Source: CAVRUH01 sp963822595 (GTDB lineage Bacteria > Chlamydiota > Chlamydiia > Chlamydiales > Waddliaceae). Taken from it: a stretch of DNA of 64,000 nt. The stretch lies in the NCBI GenBank assembly GCA_963822595.1, contig CAWGIG010000001.1, positions 1,240,001 through 1,304,000 of the forward strand, in the 5' to 3' direction. Positions 16,884 to 26,078 of this stretch are shown here, piece by piece. The notes under the pieces were generated by a model. It was given only the letters and a program-made list of their open reading frames with translations, searched no databases and had not been told where the DNA came from. The translations under genes were made by a program, and so were the position numbers. Each line of letters opens with the position of its first letter. The stretch's first letter is position 1.

Positions 16884-17849
16884 ATGAATTCGATAATTTC
16901 AAAAATCAATGAAGGTCTCGACCTCCCTAGAGGAAAAAAAATCCTCCATACATCCCCTCACCATGATGATGAAATGTTAGCCTATTATCCTATTTTGCAA
17001 GAGCTGATCGATAATAACCAGAATACCTTTGTCTATATTACCAGAGGATACAATTCGGTGACGGACAACTATATGTTCAAAGCTCTTTATGCTCTTCCCG
17101 AACATTTAATTGATTTTCCACCCAAAAAAGGATCTTTTTTAGATTTGGTGCGCCTTGTGTTTGGGTTATCCGATGCCGATTCCCTGCAGGAAAAAATCCA
17201 TTGGTTGAAAACGGATTATTTTCCTAATAAAGTCATAGAAACCGAAGAGATAAAAATATTAAAGGGTGCTATCCGAGAAAAAGAAGCAGAAAAAATGCTC
17301 TTGTCATTAGGAGTAAATCCTTCACATGTACATCACTTACGCGCGCAATTTTATGATGGTGGGGATCCGGAGGTTGATTCTGCTAATCTGAGATCTATAA
17401 TCGGAGAAGTAAAACCCGACATCATTACTGTAGCTTTTGATCCAAAGGATATAGGTCCTAAAACCCATTATCGTTCTTTACAGGTGATTAATCGAGCTAT
17501 TGAAATGAGCGATGTTAAACCGAAAATATGGTTTTACAGAAATGTATGGAGTCGATTTTCAATAGACGAGGCAGATTTATTAATCCCCGTTTCCGATGCA
17601 GGAATGGAGGCGATGAATGAAGCATTTTTATCCAGTTTTCAGACGCAAAAGATTGCCGCTTTTCCATCGCAGGAATTTCAGGGCCCTTTTTCAAAGCTTG
17701 CAGAAAAAATTCAAAGGGAGCAATACGAGCAGCTCAGAAATATTCTGGGAGTAGATTTCTTTAAAAGCCATCCCGACTCTCGGGTCAAAAATGCCACCGG
17801 ATTTACTTTTATCAAAACTTCAGAAAACCTACTCACAACAGGGGGTTGA
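16884..17849 (+). CDS. PIG-L (LmbE-like) family deacetylase
   Basis: A 321-residue protein with the zinc motif PHHDDEML at residues 25-32 (usual PHPDDE) and a later FDPKDIGPKTHYRSLQ carrying the third metal ligand. PIG-L enzymes remove N-acetyl groups from GlcNAc-containing substrates. The overall layout resembles the PIG-L domain that in some bacteria is fused to a glucosamine-6-phosphate deaminase-like domain, so an amino-sugar substrate is plausible but unproven. No signal peptide, so probably cytoplasmic. The 3' end overlaps the convergent DUF952 gene by 21 nt. Confidence 0.8.
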   Translation: MNSIISKINEGLDLPRGKKILHTSPHHDDEMLAYYPILQELIDNNQNTFVYITRGYNSVTDNYMFKALYALPEHLIDFPPKKGSFLDLVRLVFGLSDADSLQEKIHWLKTDYFPNKVIETEEIKILKGAIREKEAEKMLLSLGVNPSHVHHLRAQFYDGGDPEVDSANLRSIIGEVKPDIITVAFDPKDIGPKTHYRSLQVINRAIEMSDVKPKIWFYRNVWSRFSIDEADLLIPVSDAGMEAMNEAFLSSFQTQKIAAFPSQEFQGPFSKLAEKIQREQYEQLRNILGVDFFKSHPDSRVKNATGFTFIKTSENLLTTGG

Positions 17850-18161
17850 ATTCCCCAGACTAACGATTTTTGATTCCAGAATGGCGTTCAAAGGAATACT
17901 TCCGTTATAGAGGTGATAATATTTCGTGGAACCCCCAGGATTTGATTCATAGACCAAATTTCCTTGAAGTTTGTTAGGATCTAATTTTAAAATGACCACT
18001 TCACGATCATCGGCGAAAAATTTAGTAATAATTCTATTCAGTTGCTCTTCCGTTGCAAGATGAATAAAAGCATCATCAAAAGGGGAAAGCAACACTTTTT
18101 CGCTATTCTGCGACTTTCTCCATTCCCCAAGATGGAGGACTTTATAAAGGACCTTTTCCAT
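17829..18161 (-). CDS. DUF952 family protein
   Basis: A 110-residue protein matching the DUF952 pattern: LYKVLHLGEWRKSQ at the N-terminus, FDDAFIHLATEEQLNRII in the middle, then VVILKLDPNKL and YYHLYNGSIPLNAI. The family is small, soluble and of unknown function, with a fold related to ADP-ribosyl-binding or transferase proteins by my recollection. It follows potD on the same strand after 40 nt without an obvious terminator, so it could be the last gene of that transcript. Confidence 0.78.
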   Translation of the reverse strand: MEKVLYKVLHLGEWRKSQNSEKVLLSPFDDAFIHLATEEQLNRIITKFFADDREVVILKLDPNKLQGNLVYESNPGGSTKYYHLYNGSIPLNAILESKIVSLGNSTPCCE

Positions 18162-18201
18162 ATAATCATTATACTATTTTTTAAAAAAAAGGTCTACCAG
18201 G

Positions 18202-19212
18202 TTAAGAACCTTTTACTCTTTCCCAGGCTTTGTAATACTGTTTAATCTCTTGATGCAGATCTTCGATAAGTTCCATTTTATTGAGGTCTTCTTCACTAGG
18301 GAATAGGATGGTGCTTTCCTTCAACCTGTTATCTAAAAGATCATAGGCAGGCTGAACAGGAATCAAAGTGTTAATGTACATCATATTTTCAGCGGCGTTG
18401 ATAGGCTCAAGTAAGAAATTCATGAAGGCATAAGCTAGGTCAATATTCTTTGATCCTTTTAAAATGGACATGTAATCCACAGAAAGGACGGCACCTTCTT
18501 TTGGAAATAAAAATTCAATGTTCTCATCTTCTTGGTTGAGCTGCATGACATCTATGGAGTATCCCTGAACCACAAGAAATTCCGCTGTCGCTAATCCATT
18601 TTTATATTGTTCGCTTTCAAACTTTGCCAAATTCTTTTTCCACTTAATTAAAAGATCCGCGGCTTGTTCGATCTCCTCGGTATTTGTGGTGTTAATGCTA
18701 TGCCCTTGAAATTTTAAAGCAGCCCCAAACGCCTCCCGAATATCATTGAGCATGGTCATTCTGCCTTTTAAATCTTTTCTGTCGAAAACCCCATAACTCG
18801 CTTCTAAGTTAGGTAGCCGGTCCTTTCTATAGGCAATTCCGGAAAAACTGACGATGGTGGGCAATCCCAAAAGAGGGTTATCATCTTTGAAATATCTTCG
18901 GTCCAACCCTGTAAGGATGTTTAGTCTTGAGGGGTCTAGAGGCACGATCATTCCTTGTTTATCTAATATATCGAGATAATAATTACTGGGAAAAATAATG
19001 TCATATCCTGATCCACTCAGTTTCAGTTTTGCATACATCGATTCGTTGGAGTCGTAGGTGTCAATAACGACATGGCAGTTGTGTGTTTTTTCGAACTTAG
19101 CGATGAGTTCAGGTTTCAAGAAGCCACTCCAAATAAACAAATGCAGAGTATTTTTGTTCTCGGAAGAACAGGAAAGAGTAAGCGTCATTAAAAGAAGAGC
19201 TATCCACCTCAT
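18202..19212 (-). CDS. potD: Spermidine/putrescine ABC transporter substrate-binding lipoprotein
   Basis: The 336-residue periplasmic binding protein of the pot operon. The N-terminus MRWIALLLMTLTLSCSSEN has a lipobox with Cys15, so it should be a lipoprotein. The mature protein has the PotD/PotF pattern: LHLFIWSGFLKPELIAKFEK, YDIIFPSNYYLDILDKQGMIVPLD and a conserved MLNDIREAFGAALKFQG. These indicate polyamine binding, though some relatives bind other cations. Starts within the potC stop (4-nt overlap). Confidence 0.92.
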   Translation of the reverse strand: MRWIALLLMTLTLSCSSENKNTLHLFIWSGFLKPELIAKFEKTHNCHVVIDTYDSNESMYAKLKLSGSGYDIIFPSNYYLDILDKQGMIVPLDPSRLNILTGLDRRYFKDDNPLLGLPTIVSFSGIAYRKDRLPNLEASYGVFDRKDLKGRMTMLNDIREAFGAALKFQGHSINTTNTEEIEQAADLLIKWKKNLAKFESEQYKNGLATAEFLVVQGYSIDVMQLNQEDENIEFLFPKEGAVLSVDYMSILKGSKNIDLAYAFMNFLLEPINAAENMMYINTLIPVQPAYDLLDNRLKESTILFPSEEDLNKMELIEDLHQEIKQYYKAWERVKGS

Positions 19213-19982
19213 AATCCGACATCCTTTGAGATTTTTTTCATGAGAGAGATTGAGATAAAAGTTGCCAGTAGAATTAATGTCGAGAGTGCATTGATAACGG
19301 GGGTTGCTCCGAATTTGATCATGCTATAGATATAAATGGGTAGCGTTGTAGAGCCCTCTCCGGCAACGAAAAAAGTGATGACGAAATCATCAATCGATAG
19401 TGTGAAAGCCAGGAGGGCGGCAGCAGCTAGTCCGGGTGCAAGAATAGGCAGGATGACTTTACGGAGTACAGTGAAAGTATTTCCTCCCAAATCTTGGGCC
19501 GCTTCGACGAATGAATAATCAAAATTTTGGAGCTTTGACAAAACAACAAGAGTGACATAGCTTAGGCAAAAGGTAGTGTGGGCGATAGTTATGGTCAGAA
19601 GTCCCAAATCTAAATTAATGATGATGAAAAAGAGAAGTAAGCTGATCCCCATGAGGATATCGGGAATGATCAGTGGAGTATAAATCATCCCATAATGAAA
19701 TTTTTGCAAGGGAGTTTTGTAACGATATATGGCGAAAGCCGCAAGGGTTCCGAGGATTGTGGAAGCAAGCGTGGAAAGGGTAGCTACAATGAGGGAGTTT
19801 GTAAAGGCGTCCCACAAAGCCCTTTCTTCAAGAAGCTGGTAGTACCATTTAAATGAAAACCCAGCCCAGCTTCCCCCGAAACGAGAAGCATTGAAGGAGT
19901 TTCCTATCAACATCCCAATGGGAAAATAGAGCAAAAGAAGAACAAGGGTTGTGATACCGAAGCATACAGGATGTTTTTTCAT
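19209..19982 (-). CDS. potC: Spermidine/putrescine ABC transporter permease PotC
   Basis: A 257-residue inner-membrane permease with six predicted helices. The EAA loop that docks on the ATPase is seen as EAAQDLGGNTFTVLRKVILP, the hallmark of binding-protein-dependent permeases. Order and sequence fit PotC. Overlaps potB and potD by 4 nt each. Confidence 0.93.
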   Translation of the reverse strand: MKKHPVCFGITTLVLLLLYFPIGMLIGNSFNASRFGGSWAGFSFKWYYQLLEERALWDAFTNSLIVATLSTLASTILGTLAAFAIYRYKTPLQKFHYGMIYTPLIIPDILMGISLLLFFIIINLDLGLLTITIAHTTFCLSYVTLVVLSKLQNFDYSFVEAAQDLGGNTFTVLRKVILPILAPGLAAAALLAFTLSIDDFVITFFVAGEGSTTLPIYIYSMIKFGATPVINALSTLILLATFISISLMKKISKDVGL

Positions 19983-20863
19983 TCTCGATTCCTCACTTCG
20001 CTATACAATCGAAATTTTTTTCGGATACCCATGTTGTACTTGAGGAGCATTACGGTTATTAAAACTGCCAAAGCTAAAAGTACTGCAAGGGCGCAGGCTT
20101 CGGGAAGATTTCTTTCAATGAGTGTTTTTTGGGCGATTTTATTACCAAGCATCTCTGAATTGACTCCTCCCACGAGATCCGGGATCACATATGTACCAAC
20201 CGAAGGGATAAACACCATCAATGCAGCTGCCGCCAGTCCTTTTTCGATTCCAGGAACAAACACTTTGAAGAATGCCTCTGATTTTGTAGCTCCTAAATCC
20301 CTAGCAGCATCCAGCAATTGCATGTTAAACTTAGAGGCGCTTGCATAAATAGGAAGGATCGCAAAGGGAAGAAAAGTGTAGACCATGACGAAGACAACCG
20401 CAGCGGAGTTGTAAAGCAGAGTTGTCTCAGGCGCAATAATCCCGAGGAAAACAAGGGAATTATGGAAAACACCTTCCGGATGAAGCAGCGTTTTCCATGC
20501 GAAAATACGAATGAGGAGACTGCTCCAGAAAGGCACAATAATCAAAAGCATCAGGAGCTGGCGTCTATTTTTGGAAATGATCGCCATCTGATAGGCCACA
20601 GGAAGGGCAAGAAGAAGGCAGATTCCTGTGGTCAATGCGCTTATCCAAAGGGTTCTCATCAAAAGTTTAAAATAGATAGGGTTGCAAAGATCGAGGATGG
20701 TATCGAAGGTCCATCCGGCATCGATTCCCCCGTAAATGTCTGCGGGCTTAAAAGCATAGGCATAGACAATGAGCGAGGGTATTAAAAAAAATATAGAAAG
20801 CCAAATAATGGATGGAGCTGACTGCAAATACTCTTTTAAATTAATAAGTGACTTTTTTTCCAT
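19979..20863 (-). CDS. potB: Spermidine/putrescine ABC transporter permease PotB
   Basis: A 294-residue permease, partner of PotC. The EAA-like loop reads DAARDLGATKSEAFFKVFVP. The N-terminal cytoplasmic stretch precedes a first helix (IIWLSIFFLIPSLIVYAYAF). Gene order potA-B-C-D with a 12-nt gap after potA supports a single polyamine importer operon on the minus strand. Confidence 0.93.
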   Translation of the reverse strand: MEKKSLINLKEYLQSAPSIIWLSIFFLIPSLIVYAYAFKPADIYGGIDAGWTFDTILDLCNPIYFKLLMRTLWISALTTGICLLLALPVAYQMAIISKNRRQLLMLLIIVPFWSSLLIRIFAWKTLLHPEGVFHNSLVFLGIIAPETTLLYNSAAVVFVMVYTFLPFAILPIYASASKFNMQLLDAARDLGATKSEAFFKVFVPGIEKGLAAAALMVFIPSVGTYVIPDLVGGVNSEMLGNKIAQKTLIERNLPEACALAVLLALAVLITVMLLKYNMGIRKKFRLYSEVRNRE

Positions 20864-20875
20864 CTTAGCGATGCC

Positions 20876-21979
20876 TCACTTCCTTTCCAACATAAATCCA
20901 TCATCCGCATGCCAGGAAATCCAAACCCTGTCCTTCCATGTGATGGGCCTTTCGTCGAGGTAAAAACGGCTATGCTGCTGAATCACTGAAATTTTATGTC
21001 CGCTGACAATCAATCCGAAAAGGGTATGATCCCCTTTATAGATGACATCCTCAACAATTCCCTCCATGGTATTCCTTAGGGGATTTTGCACATGCTGTTC
21101 GCGTGAAATATGGATCTTTTCGGGGCGTACACTGAGATGGACGAGATCTCCCACGGATAGTTTTTTATCGTTAAAACAAACAACATTGGGGAAGTCTTTA
21201 AATGAGAGAGTGCTGTAGTCGGAGCTTGATTTTTCCGCGACAACGCCATTAAGGAAATTGGTGTCACCGATGAAACCCGCGACAAAGCTATTATGAGGGG
21301 TTTCGTAAATTTGTATCGGGGTCCCTATCTGTTCCAAGCGACCTTTGTTCAAAACCGCTATTTGATCAGAAACGGCCATTGCCTCTGTTTGATCGTGGGT
21401 AATAAAAACAAATGTAATTCCTACCTCGTCGTGGATGAGGTCAAGATCAAGAAGCATTTTTTGTCGAAGCTTCAAATCTAAAGCTGCCAGGGGCTCATCA
21501 AGGAGTAAAACTTGGGGGTGGTTGACAAGGGCTCTTGCGATGGCTACACGCTGCTTTTGGCCTCCGCTGATTTCGTCAGGCATTTTTTGCGATTGATCGC
21601 GCATCTGAATGAGCTCTAACATCCGGTCAACTTCTAAATTGATTTCTTTTTCTGGGCGATTTGAGATTCGAAGACCGAAAGCAATATTTTCCCAAATATT
21701 TAGGTGAGGAAAAAGAGAATAATTTTGAAATACGGTATTGACTGGTCGCTTATTTGGGGGCAATTGGGTGATGTCTACTCCATCCAAGAAAACTTTTCCT
21801 GAGTCCGGCATATCGAATCCGGCAAGAATTCTCAGAAGGGTTGTCTTTCCACATCCACTAGGTCCAAGGATAGTAAAAAAATCCCCTTGTTTGATTGAAA
21901 AAGAAACGTCAGACAACGCTACATGCGAACCGAATTTCTTACAAATATTTTTGAAAGATACTCCACTTTCCATTTCCAC
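20876..21979 (-). CDS. potA: Spermidine/putrescine ABC transporter ATPase
   Basis: A 367-residue ATPase that powers polyamine import. Walker A is GPSGCGKTTLLR, the Q-loop is VFQNYSLFPHL, the signature is ISGGQKQRVAIARAL, Walker B is VLLLDEPLAALD and the switch His lies in FVFITHDQTEAM. The C-terminal 120 residues form the TOBE regulatory domain (VHLSVRPEKIHI). All motifs are intact. First gene of the operon; an inverted repeat lies upstream at 22095. Confidence 0.95.
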   Translation of the reverse strand: MEMESGVSFKNICKKFGSHVALSDVSFSIKQGDFFTILGPSGCGKTTLLRILAGFDMPDSGKVFLDGVDITQLPPNKRPVNTVFQNYSLFPHLNIWENIAFGLRISNRPEKEINLEVDRMLELIQMRDQSQKMPDEISGGQKQRVAIARALVNHPQVLLLDEPLAALDLKLRQKMLLDLDLIHDEVGITFVFITHDQTEAMAVSDQIAVLNKGRLEQIGTPIQIYETPHNSFVAGFIGDTNFLNGVVAEKSSSDYSTLSFKDFPNVVCFNDKKLSVGDLVHLSVRPEKIHISREQHVQNPLRNTMEGIVEDVIYKGDHTLFGLIVSGHKISVIQQHSRFYLDERPITWKDRVWISWHADDGFMLERK

Positions 21980-22094
21980 CCTTTTTGATGTGATAAGTTA
22001 TATTTATTAGCTAGGACCCCCTTTGCTATGGGTGAAATTATACAATAAACCTCCAAATTTAATATATAAAAAACAGGGTGTCTGCTTTTTAGAG

Positions 22095-22137
22095 AACGGC
22101 ATTTTCTTCAGGCCGTTAGCCTGAGGAAAATGTCGTT
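22095..22137. repeat. 19-bp stem hairpin between potA and the proline-rich gene
   Basis: Arms AACGGCATTTTCTTCAGGC and GCCTGAGGAAAATGTCGTT with a 5-nt loop and two wobble-type mismatches. It follows the stop codon of the upstream minus-strand gene. No T-run follows on either strand, so a classic terminator is not certain. Confidence 0.6.
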
Positions 22138-22182
22138 AAAACATTAAATTTGAAAACTCGATAGATCGAGTCTAAACAATGG

Positions 22183-23076
22183 TTATTTCCCTTTCTTTGT
22201 TTGATTTTGGGGTTTTACAGGAGCAGGTTTTGGAGGTGGCGGTGTTTCTTGTACGGGAACAATGCTTACCAGGTTTACAGCCTCATCCGGCACATCCTCC
22301 TCTTTTTCTTTTGGAGGTGGTGGGGGTATTACTTGGGGTATTACCTGAGGAGGTAGAGCTGGCCTATTGGGTTTTTCCAATTTGAGCTTTTTCGCGAGTA
22401 CCTCTTCGCAAATCTGATTAAACAGTTTTTGTTTGCTTACAAGCGTGCTTAGTATGTTATTAAGATTCGTTTCATAATCTATTTCGAGTTCTTTATTTTC
22501 TTTCATCAGAGCAATATTATCATTTATCAATTTGATTTCGGACTCTCTCCAAATGTTTTTTACCTTATGTTCCGCCTCAGATAATTGAGTATTAAATTTA
22601 AAATGGCCTTTCATAGCCAGGGCAATTGTAGTTCGGTAAGTATCAATAGCATCACAAGGGGATGATTTTCCTTTAATTCCTTCGTCAGGTTTAGGTTTGT
22701 AGGCTTCCTTTGCAGCCGGAATACCGTCGTAGGCATATTGAAAAAGTTTATTCACTTCACCGGGTGTAGAAGGATCATATAGTTCACAAGCTTTAAATGT
22801 ATTAAAGTGAAATACCTTTAAGTTATTGTTGTCTTCATAATACCTCTGCACACACTCAGTGGTAACTTTAAAATAGTATAAATCCAAACAGTAAAATTGA
22901 GAGGGTTTATGAATACTGATAAGATCTCCCGAAAGTCCAACTTTTGATCCTTGCTCAAAGAAAGGAAAAATAGCAGCCATAATAATTGTGGTTAAGGGAT
23001 CCCGGACATGTTTTTTCATCTCAGGGCTGTCTAAATCTGAAAAGTTCCAAGGTGTAACTTCCATTGGTGGAATCAT
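22183..23076 (-). CDS. Protein with proline-rich C-terminus, unknown function
   Basis: A 297-residue protein without signal peptide or membrane segment. Residues about 1-230 are mixed helical and contain charged segments. The last 65 residues are proline-rich (IPPPPPKEKEED, TPPPPKPAPVKP) and end in a basic tail. Proline-rich stretches can bind SH3, WW or profilin-type host modules, so a host-interacting role is conceivable, but no family is recognised. The ATG at 23076 is supported by AAGGAG upstream. It stands alone between hemF and potA. Confidence 0.65.
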   Translation of the reverse strand: MIPPMEVTPWNFSDLDSPEMKKHVRDPLTTIIMAAIFPFFEQGSKVGLSGDLISIHKPSQFYCLDLYYFKVTTECVQRYYEDNNNLKVFHFNTFKACELYDPSTPGEVNKLFQYAYDGIPAAKEAYKPKPDEGIKGKSSPCDAIDTYRTTIALAMKGHFKFNTQLSEAEHKVKNIWRESEIKLINDNIALMKENKELEIDYETNLNNILSTLVSKQKLFNQICEEVLAKKLKLEKPNRPALPPQVIPQVIPPPPPKEKEEDVPDEAVNLVSIVPVQETPPPPKPAPVKPQNQTKKGK

Positions 23077-23179
23077 AGTGCTCTCCTTAGGGTTTTATTT
23101 ACCTAGTTACGGGCGATTGTATATACGCCAATACTTTTATTCAAGCATCAGAAATAAAAAATTGAATTTTATATGAGCA

Positions 23180-23962
23180 TTACCAGCTAGCTGACGGAGG
23201 CATCGAGCAGAGAATGGCTTCAGGATTGCCTCCCGATTGGAAACCAAATTTAGTTCCTCTATCATAAAGCAGGTTGAATTCGACGTAATGGGCACGGAAT
23301 TTGGACTGCTTTTGACGATCTTCTTCATTATAGGGAGTATTAACCCTTTTTTGTATGATGGGAAGGATGGCACCTAAAAAAGTACTTCCAACGTTTTTCC
23401 ACATGGCGAGATCCTTCTCGAAATCTCCCGTGTTAAAATGATCGAAAAATATACCGCCTACTCCACGTTCTTTTTTCCAATGAGGGATGTAGAAATACTC
23501 TTTAGCATTTTGTGAGAATTTCGGATAAAGCTCTAGGCTAAAAGGGTCGAGAGCCTCTTTGGCGACGCGATGAAAGTGCTCGGCATCCTCCTGATAGGGA
23601 AATCCCATAGGAGTAAGGTCATAGCCCCCTCCGAACCAAGTGCGGTTTTTGGTTTTGATATAGCGGATGTTCATGTGCACTGTCGGCGCATGAGGATTCC
23701 TCATATGGGTAATTAGGCTAATTCCAGTAGCAAAAAATGGACCTTCTCCGTCCTGCATGGGAAAGGTATCACCGGAAACACCGGACCAATTAACAGCAGC
23801 TTTTTCAAATACATCACCGCGGATAACAGAAATTTCCCCACCGCCACCCGTGTGATGATTCCAGGGTTTTCTTTCAAAACCATGTTTTGTTTCAAACCCT
23901 TCAAAGCCGGCAATAATTGTTTCTCTGAGTTCCTTTAGAAAGGAGACGATATCGGTGTTCAA
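23180..23962 (-). CDS. hemF: Oxygen-dependent coproporphyrinogen III oxidase
   Basis: Converts coproporphyrinogen III to protoporphyrinogen IX with O2 in haem synthesis. The 260-residue enzyme has the family landmarks GGGGEISVIRGDVFEKAAVN, NPHAPTVHMNIRYIKT, WFGGGYDLTP and the C-terminal YVEFNLLYDRGTKFGFQSGG. It ends slightly earlier than many homologues but the core is complete. Starts within the ybaK stop (4-nt overlap), so the two genes are cotranscribed. HemE is encoded at 42.2 kb. Confidence 0.96.
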   Translation of the reverse strand: MNTDIVSFLKELRETIIAGFEGFETKHGFERKPWNHHTGGGGEISVIRGDVFEKAAVNWSGVSGDTFPMQDGEGPFFATGISLITHMRNPHAPTVHMNIRYIKTKNRTWFGGGYDLTPMGFPYQEDAEHFHRVAKEALDPFSLELYPKFSQNAKEYFYIPHWKKERGVGGIFFDHFNTGDFEKDLAMWKNVGSTFLGAILPIIQKRVNTPYNEEDRQKQSKFRAHYVEFNLLYDRGTKFGFQSGGNPEAILCSMPPSASW

Positions 23963-24429
23963 ATATGAGATCCTATATTTGCAAGTGATGGTTGTACGAT
24001 TTTTTTAAAATCTGCGAATGTCATTTTTACGACAGCGGTATGAGTACCGGCATTAAAGACGATTTCTTGATCTTCATCAAGGCTGCTATCGGCAACGACT
24101 TTGAGTCCATAGAGTTGTCCGAAGGGGGGCTCTGCACCAACATCATAATCAGGGAAGAGATTGGCGATCTCTTCTTCGTCGGCAAGTTGAACATCTTTCG
24201 TGTTTAGGGCTTTCTTTAATTTCGAAAAGTCAACGAGATGAATAGCGGGCAGAACGCACATGATGAAATCCTTGCCTGATTTTACAATCACAGATTTAAC
24301 CATTTTTTTTCCCGGAACGTGTTGGACCCCGGCGACTTCGGTAGCAGTATAGGCTAGGGGGTGCTCTGCGACTTCGTATTTGACTTGTTCTTTATCGAGA
24401 AATTCTTTTACTTTAGGAGATATGGTCAT
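23959..24429 (-). CDS. YbaK/ProX-type aminoacyl-tRNA deacylase
   Basis: A YbaK/EbsC-domain protein, about 156 residues from the ATG at 24429, preceded by AGGTGA. A GTG at 24438 is a less likely start. Family features are HPLAYTATEVAGVQHVPGKKMVKSV, with the Lys in the deacylase active-site region, GAEPPFGQLYGLKV and the GTHT segment near the end. These proteins hydrolyse mischarged tRNA such as Cys- or Ala-tRNAPro. The exact tRNA specificity is unknown. It is upstream of and overlapping hemF. Confidence 0.88.
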   Translation of the reverse strand: MTISPKVKEFLDKEQVKYEVAEHPLAYTATEVAGVQHVPGKKMVKSVIVKSGKDFIMCVLPAIHLVDFSKLKKALNTKDVQLADEEEIANLFPDYDVGAEPPFGQLYGLKVVADSSLDEDQEIVFNAGTHTAVVKMTFADFKKIVQPSLANIGSHI

Positions 24430-24545
24430 AAGATTCACCTATTTTTAGGGGTTTAGCGTCCTTCACTTGTATGATAGCTAATTTTTCAAATTGAAGCAAT
24501 GGGAAATCAGGTGAACGACTATTTGATTATTTGTGATTCTATTTT

Positions 24546-24888
24546 CCTTAAACAGGATTAAACACAGAGGCACAGAGAACACAGAGGATGAATATGTATA
24601 GTTACACTTTTTGTCTGTTTGAGTTCACTTGATGGCTGGATTGATCTGTCTAATAGCTAATCATGCGAAAGCTCATGCAATAGCTTAGGCTATTGCATGA
24701 ACAATCATCCTGAATAAGTTTAAGCAAGGGTCGTATAGGCGCTGCGCCTATACGACCCTTGCTTAAACTTATTCCGGAAGGTTTTTTATGAATTCCATTT
24801 CTCACCTCCATAATCGTCAGAAGTTGAAGAGGGGCATGATTAGCTATTAGACAGATCAATCCGACCAGGTGTTTAATCCTGTTCAAGG
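24546..24888. repeat. HP-D related element copy 5, nested hairpins with terminal inverted repeats
   Basis: Terminal arms 24546-24565 and 24869-24888 pair over 20 bases with one mismatch. Inside them, 24638-24666 pairs with 24834-24862. Inside that lie hairpin I (24673-24700, arms around TTAG) and a long hairpin II (24712-24774). The left part carries CACAGAGGCACAGAG, as in HP-D. It fills most of the 530-nt divergent gap between ybaK and the LOG-family gene. Confidence 0.85.
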
Positions 24889-24968
24889 AAAAAAGAATCA
24901 AGTGAAAAAAAATTTCGCTATATATCACTCCTTTTGTTAAATTAAAGTTTTAAATTAAAAAGGTAATC

Positions 24969-25994
24969 ATGGACAAAATCGATATAGGTGATGAAAAAGT
25001 CGTAAAATGCATTCAACAACTCATTGAAATGTGCGGCAATGAGGTTGGAACATATGAGTCTGATCTCGTCACCCAACAGATTCAAAACAGCCTAAAGCTA
25101 ATGCGTGAGAACCATACTCTTGGACAAATGAAATTGATGACTCGCGCTGTGAGAGAGATGCGCTACGCCTATCGCGTATTTAATGAATACCTAGACACAC
25201 CCATGATAAGCGTTTTTGGTTCTGCAAGAACACCTGAAGACCATCCTGATTACATTGTGGCTCGCAAATTTAGTGAAGAGATGGCAAAACAAAACTGGAT
25301 GTGCATCACAGGAGCAGCCAACGGTATCATGAAAGCAGGTTTGGAGGGGCAGAAGCCCGGAGGAAAATTCGGCCTTTCGATACTTCTTCCGTTTGAAAAC
25401 CCCAGCAATAGCTTCATCGAAGGAGATCCAAATCTCATTTTTTTCAGGTATTTCTTCACCAGGAAGTTAATGTTTATGAGCCACTCGGATGCTGTAGCAG
25501 CCTTTCCGGGAGGATATGGGACGCAGGATGAGTTATTCGAGACATTGACTCTCATGCAGACTGGAAAAGGAAATATCATACCCGTTGTCCTTTTAGAAGG
25601 GGAAGGGGGCGATTATTGGCGCCATTGGCAAAAATATGTTCAAAAGAACTTATTCGATAAGGGATGGGTGAGTCCTGAAGATCGAAATTTTTACCATCTT
25701 GCAACATCCGCTGAAGATGCCGTAAAGCACATCTTGCATTTTTATCGAAGGTATCATTCAAGTCGTTATGTGAAAGATGAATGTGTGATTCGGCTATCCC
25801 AGCCGATCACTCAAGAGCAATTATCCGTTTTAAATGAGAATTTCAAAGTTTTACTTGTCAATGGGGAGATGAGGCTAAGTGCGGCATTGCCTGAAGAAAA
25901 TGAGTTTATGGATCTGCAAAGAATCGTTTTTCATCATAACCACAGGTATTTTGGGGTCTTCCGCGGGCTCATTGATGCGATCAATAACTTTTGA
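24969..25994 (+). CDS. LOG family (TIGR00730-like) protein
   Basis: A 341-residue protein with a Rossmann-like LOG domain: ISVFGSAR (80-87), ITGAANGIMKAGLEGQ and the nucleotide motif PGGYGTQDELFE (180-191). LOG enzymes release bases from nucleoside 5'-monophosphates (cytokinin riboside phosphoribohydrolase, or PpnN-like nucleotide hydrolase). There is an N-terminal helical extension of about 75 residues and a C-terminal extension of about 80, as in the longer group often misannotated as lysine decarboxylase. Substrate unknown. The ATG is preceded by AAGG. Confidence 0.85.
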   Translation: MDKIDIGDEKVVKCIQQLIEMCGNEVGTYESDLVTQQIQNSLKLMRENHTLGQMKLMTRAVREMRYAYRVFNEYLDTPMISVFGSARTPEDHPDYIVARKFSEEMAKQNWMCITGAANGIMKAGLEGQKPGGKFGLSILLPFENPSNSFIEGDPNLIFFRYFFTRKLMFMSHSDAVAAFPGGYGTQDELFETLTLMQTGKGNIIPVVLLEGEGGDYWRHWQKYVQKNLFDKGWVSPEDRNFYHLATSAEDAVKHILHFYRRYHSSRYVKDECVIRLSQPITQEQLSVLNENFKVLLVNGEMRLSAALPEENEFMDLQRIVFHHNHRYFGVFRGLIDAINNF

Positions 25995-26078
25995 CTTTTT
26001 TACTTTAAGCCAGGTGGTTTGATATTATTCCAATCTTTTTCAATATCCGCGCAGAATTTTATAGCTTTTTCATCGCCT

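Noticed and set aside
22095..22137. Terminator with confident direction
   Set aside because: The stem is good, but no T-run follows on either strand, so it is listed only as a hairpin.
24546..24888. Insertion sequence with transposase
   Set aside because: Terminal inverted repeats are present, but the interior has only hairpins and no coding frame of any length; at most a non-autonomous element.
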